From contig DATNJB010000051.1 in the NCBI GenBank assembly GCA_035604135.1, forward strand, positions 1 through 36,817: 36,817 bases of DNA. The letters run 5' to 3'. The DNA is from Poindextera sp035604135. GTDB lineage: Bacteria; Pseudomonadota; Alphaproteobacteria; Caulobacterales; Caulobacteraceae. The notes below the pieces were generated by a model, which had not been told where the DNA came from, ran no database searches, and was given only the letters and a program-made list of their open reading frames with translations. Below are positions 35,498-36,817 of this stretch, one piece after another; within the stretch, counting starts at the first letter, position 1; each line of letters starts with the position of its first letter. Made by a program: the position numbers and the translations under genes.

Positions 35498-35573
35498 CTC
35501 GACCGCGCGGTAGTGGGGCAGTTTGAAATTGGCTGCCCTTGACGTTGTCAGAGTCTGGCGCATCTAGTCAGCC

Positions 35574-35822
35574 ATGACTCAAGCGATTGGCGTACTTGTG
35601 GATGACTCCCCAGGGCAACGCCTGTTCTACGTTGGCGCGGATGACGACACTCGCGCCGCGAAAATCCTCGTGCAGAAGTTTCCTTCCCTAGCCGAACGCA
35701 CGGTGCAATTCGGTGCCCCATCTGGCCTAGTTGCGGCTGCACTTGAGCTTAGTGAAGGGGATGTCAAGGAGTGGAAATTAGGCGAGCCAATCACGCTCGC
35801 GACCCTCCTTGGTCCATTCTGA
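35574..35822 (+). CDS. Hypothetical protein, accessory segment
   Basis: This 82-residue acidic protein starts MTQAIGVLVDDSPGQRLFYV and has no signal peptide, membrane segment or recognised motif. Base composition is visibly lower in GC than the metabolic genes upstream. No clear ribosome-binding site precedes the ATG; a TTGACG at 35539-35544 lies about 30 bp upstream and a -10-like element is not obvious. The next gene starts 8 bp after its stop, which suggests the two are expressed together. I do not recognise the family. Confidence 0.6.
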   Translation: MTQAIGVLVDDSPGQRLFYVGADDDTRAAKILVQKFPSLAERTVQFGAPSGLVAAALELSEGDVKEWKLGEPITLATLLGPF

Positions 35823-35830
35823 TCGCTGGA

Positions 35831-36064
35831 ATGGCAAAACACCCCAAGCGCCCGCGCGATCCGAACGAGCTGGCCAAGCTGATAGCGGACTTGGCTACGG
35901 GAAATGCAGCTGACGCGCCTGACACTCGAAATGCCGCCGCCGTTGAGCTTGGGCGACGTGGCGGAGCAAAAGGTGGGGCCGCTCGCGCAGCGCGTCTGAC
36001 GCCGGAGGAACGCTCGGAGGCTGCCCGGCTCGCCGCACAAGCGCGGTGGCGCAAGTCGCGCTAG
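35831..36064 (+). CDS. Small basic KGG-type protein
   Basis: This 77-residue protein begins MAKHPKRPRDPNELAKLIAD and carries GRRGGAKGGAARAARLTPEE (about 42-61), then a basic end ARLAAQARWRKSR. Proteins of this plan are widespread in alphaproteobacteria and are variously annotated as hypothetical, RNA-binding or histone-like; the GG-KGG/ARAA pattern suggests nucleic acid binding. The ATG at 35831 is inside a longer open frame starting at 35771, and is chosen for the conserved beginning MAK-PKRPRDPN. The stop TAG (36062-36064) overlaps tail-to-tail with the next gene in a shared CTAG. Confidence 0.75.
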   Translation: MAKHPKRPRDPNELAKLIADLATGNAADAPDTRNAAAVELGRRGGAKGGAARAARLTPEERSEAARLAAQARWRKSR

Positions 36065-36525
36065 GCTGCGGACGCCGCTTCCAGCTCCGCCAAGTCCATT
36101 GTGAAATCGAAAACCATCTGAATTGCCGGCTCGCTCGCGTGCGCGTCATTGAAGCTGTCGCCATCAATCTTGAGCTGCCGGCAGTCGCCAACGATGTTCT
36201 GACGACGCTGCTGAAGGGACAGCTGCATATGCTGGCGCGATGTAGTCCGAATGTCGTCCCAAAGCGTTAGCTGCTGTCCGGCAACATACCGGCGCGCAGG
36301 ATGGAACAGGCGGACACGACGCCCCTTGGGATCGGTGTAATACTCCTCACGCATCGCCGCCGATAAGTCCTCGGCGCAGCGATTAACCGCTGCCGACGCT
36401 GGCAACTCCCAGCGTCCGCTCGATATCGCCCACTCCGCGATGGTCTTGGAGGCAGCCGGCCACGGCTCACCGGACTTGCGGTAGTCCTGGACGATCCGGT
36501 GCATCTGCTGATGATACGTTGCCAT
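36061..36525 (-). CDS. Conserved-looking hypothetical protein downstream of ImmA/IrrE-like gene
   Basis: This 154-residue cytoplasmic protein has an N-terminal helical part (YHQQMHRIVQDYRKSGEPWP, then TIAEWAISSGRW), a middle KGRRVRLFHPAR segment that could be a wing of a winged-helix fold, and a Gln/Arg-rich helix followed by CRQLKIDGDSFND. It ends in an acidic stretch, IQMVFDFTMDLAELEA. I do not recognise a named family. It starts 9 bp after the stop of the partial ImmA/IrrE-like gene on the same strand, so the two almost certainly form an operon. That pairing hints at a regulator-protease or toxin-antitoxin-like role, which is inference. Confidence 0.72.
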   Translation of the reverse strand: MATYHQQMHRIVQDYRKSGEPWPAASKTIAEWAISSGRWELPASAAVNRCAEDLSAAMREEYYTDPKGRRVRLFHPARRYVAGQQLTLWDDIRTTSRQHMQLSLQQRRQNIVGDCRQLKIDGDSFNDAHASEPAIQMVFDFTMDLAELEAASAA

Positions 36526-36534
36526 TGTAGGTCC

Positions 36535-36816
36535 CTAGTCGAGCTTTGTGATGTGTCCGTAGCCGTCAGTGACAGCCGTTGCCGTGATGATCCCCCGGAC
36601 TCGCTCTTGGTATCTTCGAAACAGGTCGTTCCGGTTGAGGCGCCGCTGTAACTGTCCAGCGACAATCCCTGGATGCCGCTCCATCAGCGCTGAGAACCCG
36701 ATCAGTTTGACGTGCGAGAACAGCGGATCGTGGCGCGCGATGAAGCTGTCGAGTTGCGCCTGCGGAACGCAAAACTCTTCAGCTGCAGCATTCGCCTTGC
36801 GCTCGCATTCGGTGTC
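36535..36816 (-). CDS. ImmA/IrrE-like metallopeptidase, C-terminal part (cut by window end)
   Basis: Only the last 93 codons are in the window; the gene continues beyond 36817. The visible start CERKANAAAEEFCVP matches the helix after the HExxH motif in ImmA/IrrE peptidases, where the glutamate is the third zinc ligand followed by AN.FA..FL.P. Further on, LMERHPGIVAGQLQRRL resembles the HPGIV-GRLQ segment of ImmA/IrrE domains fused to or linked with HigA-type antitoxins. The HExxH motif itself would lie upstream, outside the window. Members cut or sense repressors in mobile elements, stress and toxin-antitoxin systems. The stop is TAG at 36535-36537. Confidence 0.7.
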   Translation of the reverse strand, partial: DTECERKANAAAEEFCVPQAQLDSFIARHDPLFSHVKLIGFSALMERHPGIVAGQLQRRLNRNDLFRRYQERVRGIITATAVTDGYGHITKLD

Positions 36817-36817
36817 G

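Overview
The window looks like chromosomal DNA of a high-GC alphaproteobacterium, most likely Caulobacterales (Phenylobacterium or Caulobacter relatives). The reasons are the dense GC-rich coding with long antisense shadow frames, the DUF3126 gene beside cysE (an alphaproteobacterial family), the ScfR-type regulator divergent from a long isocitrate lyase, GPH-type transporters, and a class II tRNA-Leu with encoded CCA. The genus is an inference.

Region 1 (1-8.6 kb) is housekeeping and nitrogen metabolism: a gamma-carbonic anhydrase family protein, a short PhoH ATPase, cysE with DUF3126, a nitroreductase, queF (queuosine), an SDR oxidoreductase paired with allophanate hydrolase, a 410-bp gap, and an outer-membrane porin with its own terminator. 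Region 2 (8.6-16.6 kb) holds an acyl-CoA dehydrogenase, an NADPH-dependent FMN reductase convergent with a luciferase-like flavin oxidoreductase, a MATE exporter, and two tandem GPH-family MFS carriers.

Region 3 (16.7-22.2 kb) carries the complete glyoxylate shunt: an ScfR/RamB-type regulator, divergent isocitrate lyase, and convergent malate synthase G, with a strong hairpin between the two enzymes. A TTTGCAAA-like cluster lies between regulator and lyase. Region 4 (22.4-27.5 kb) is a tightly packed five-gene module: a LolA-like periplasmic protein, two FtsX-type permeases, a LolD-like ATPase and an outer-membrane beta-barrel. It has the parts of a dedicated route from inner to outer membrane and is the best candidate here for an uncharacterised system.

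Region 5 (27.6-35.0 kb) has a FadJ-like beta-oxidation protein flanked on both sides by 9-bp-periodic inverted-repeat elements of two different sequence families, a small protein with a degenerate GIY-YIG-like pattern, tRNA-Leu(UAA), cspA with two small genes, a corA-cinA operon, sfsA and map. The fatty-acid genes and the glyoxylate shunt together suggest growth on fatty acids or other acetyl-CoA-yielding substrates.

Region 6 (35.0-36.8 kb) is different: a frameshifted TetR-family remnant, then lower-GC genes of unknown function, and a cut-off ImmA/IrrE-like metallopeptidase gene at the window edge. This looks like the start of an accessory segment.
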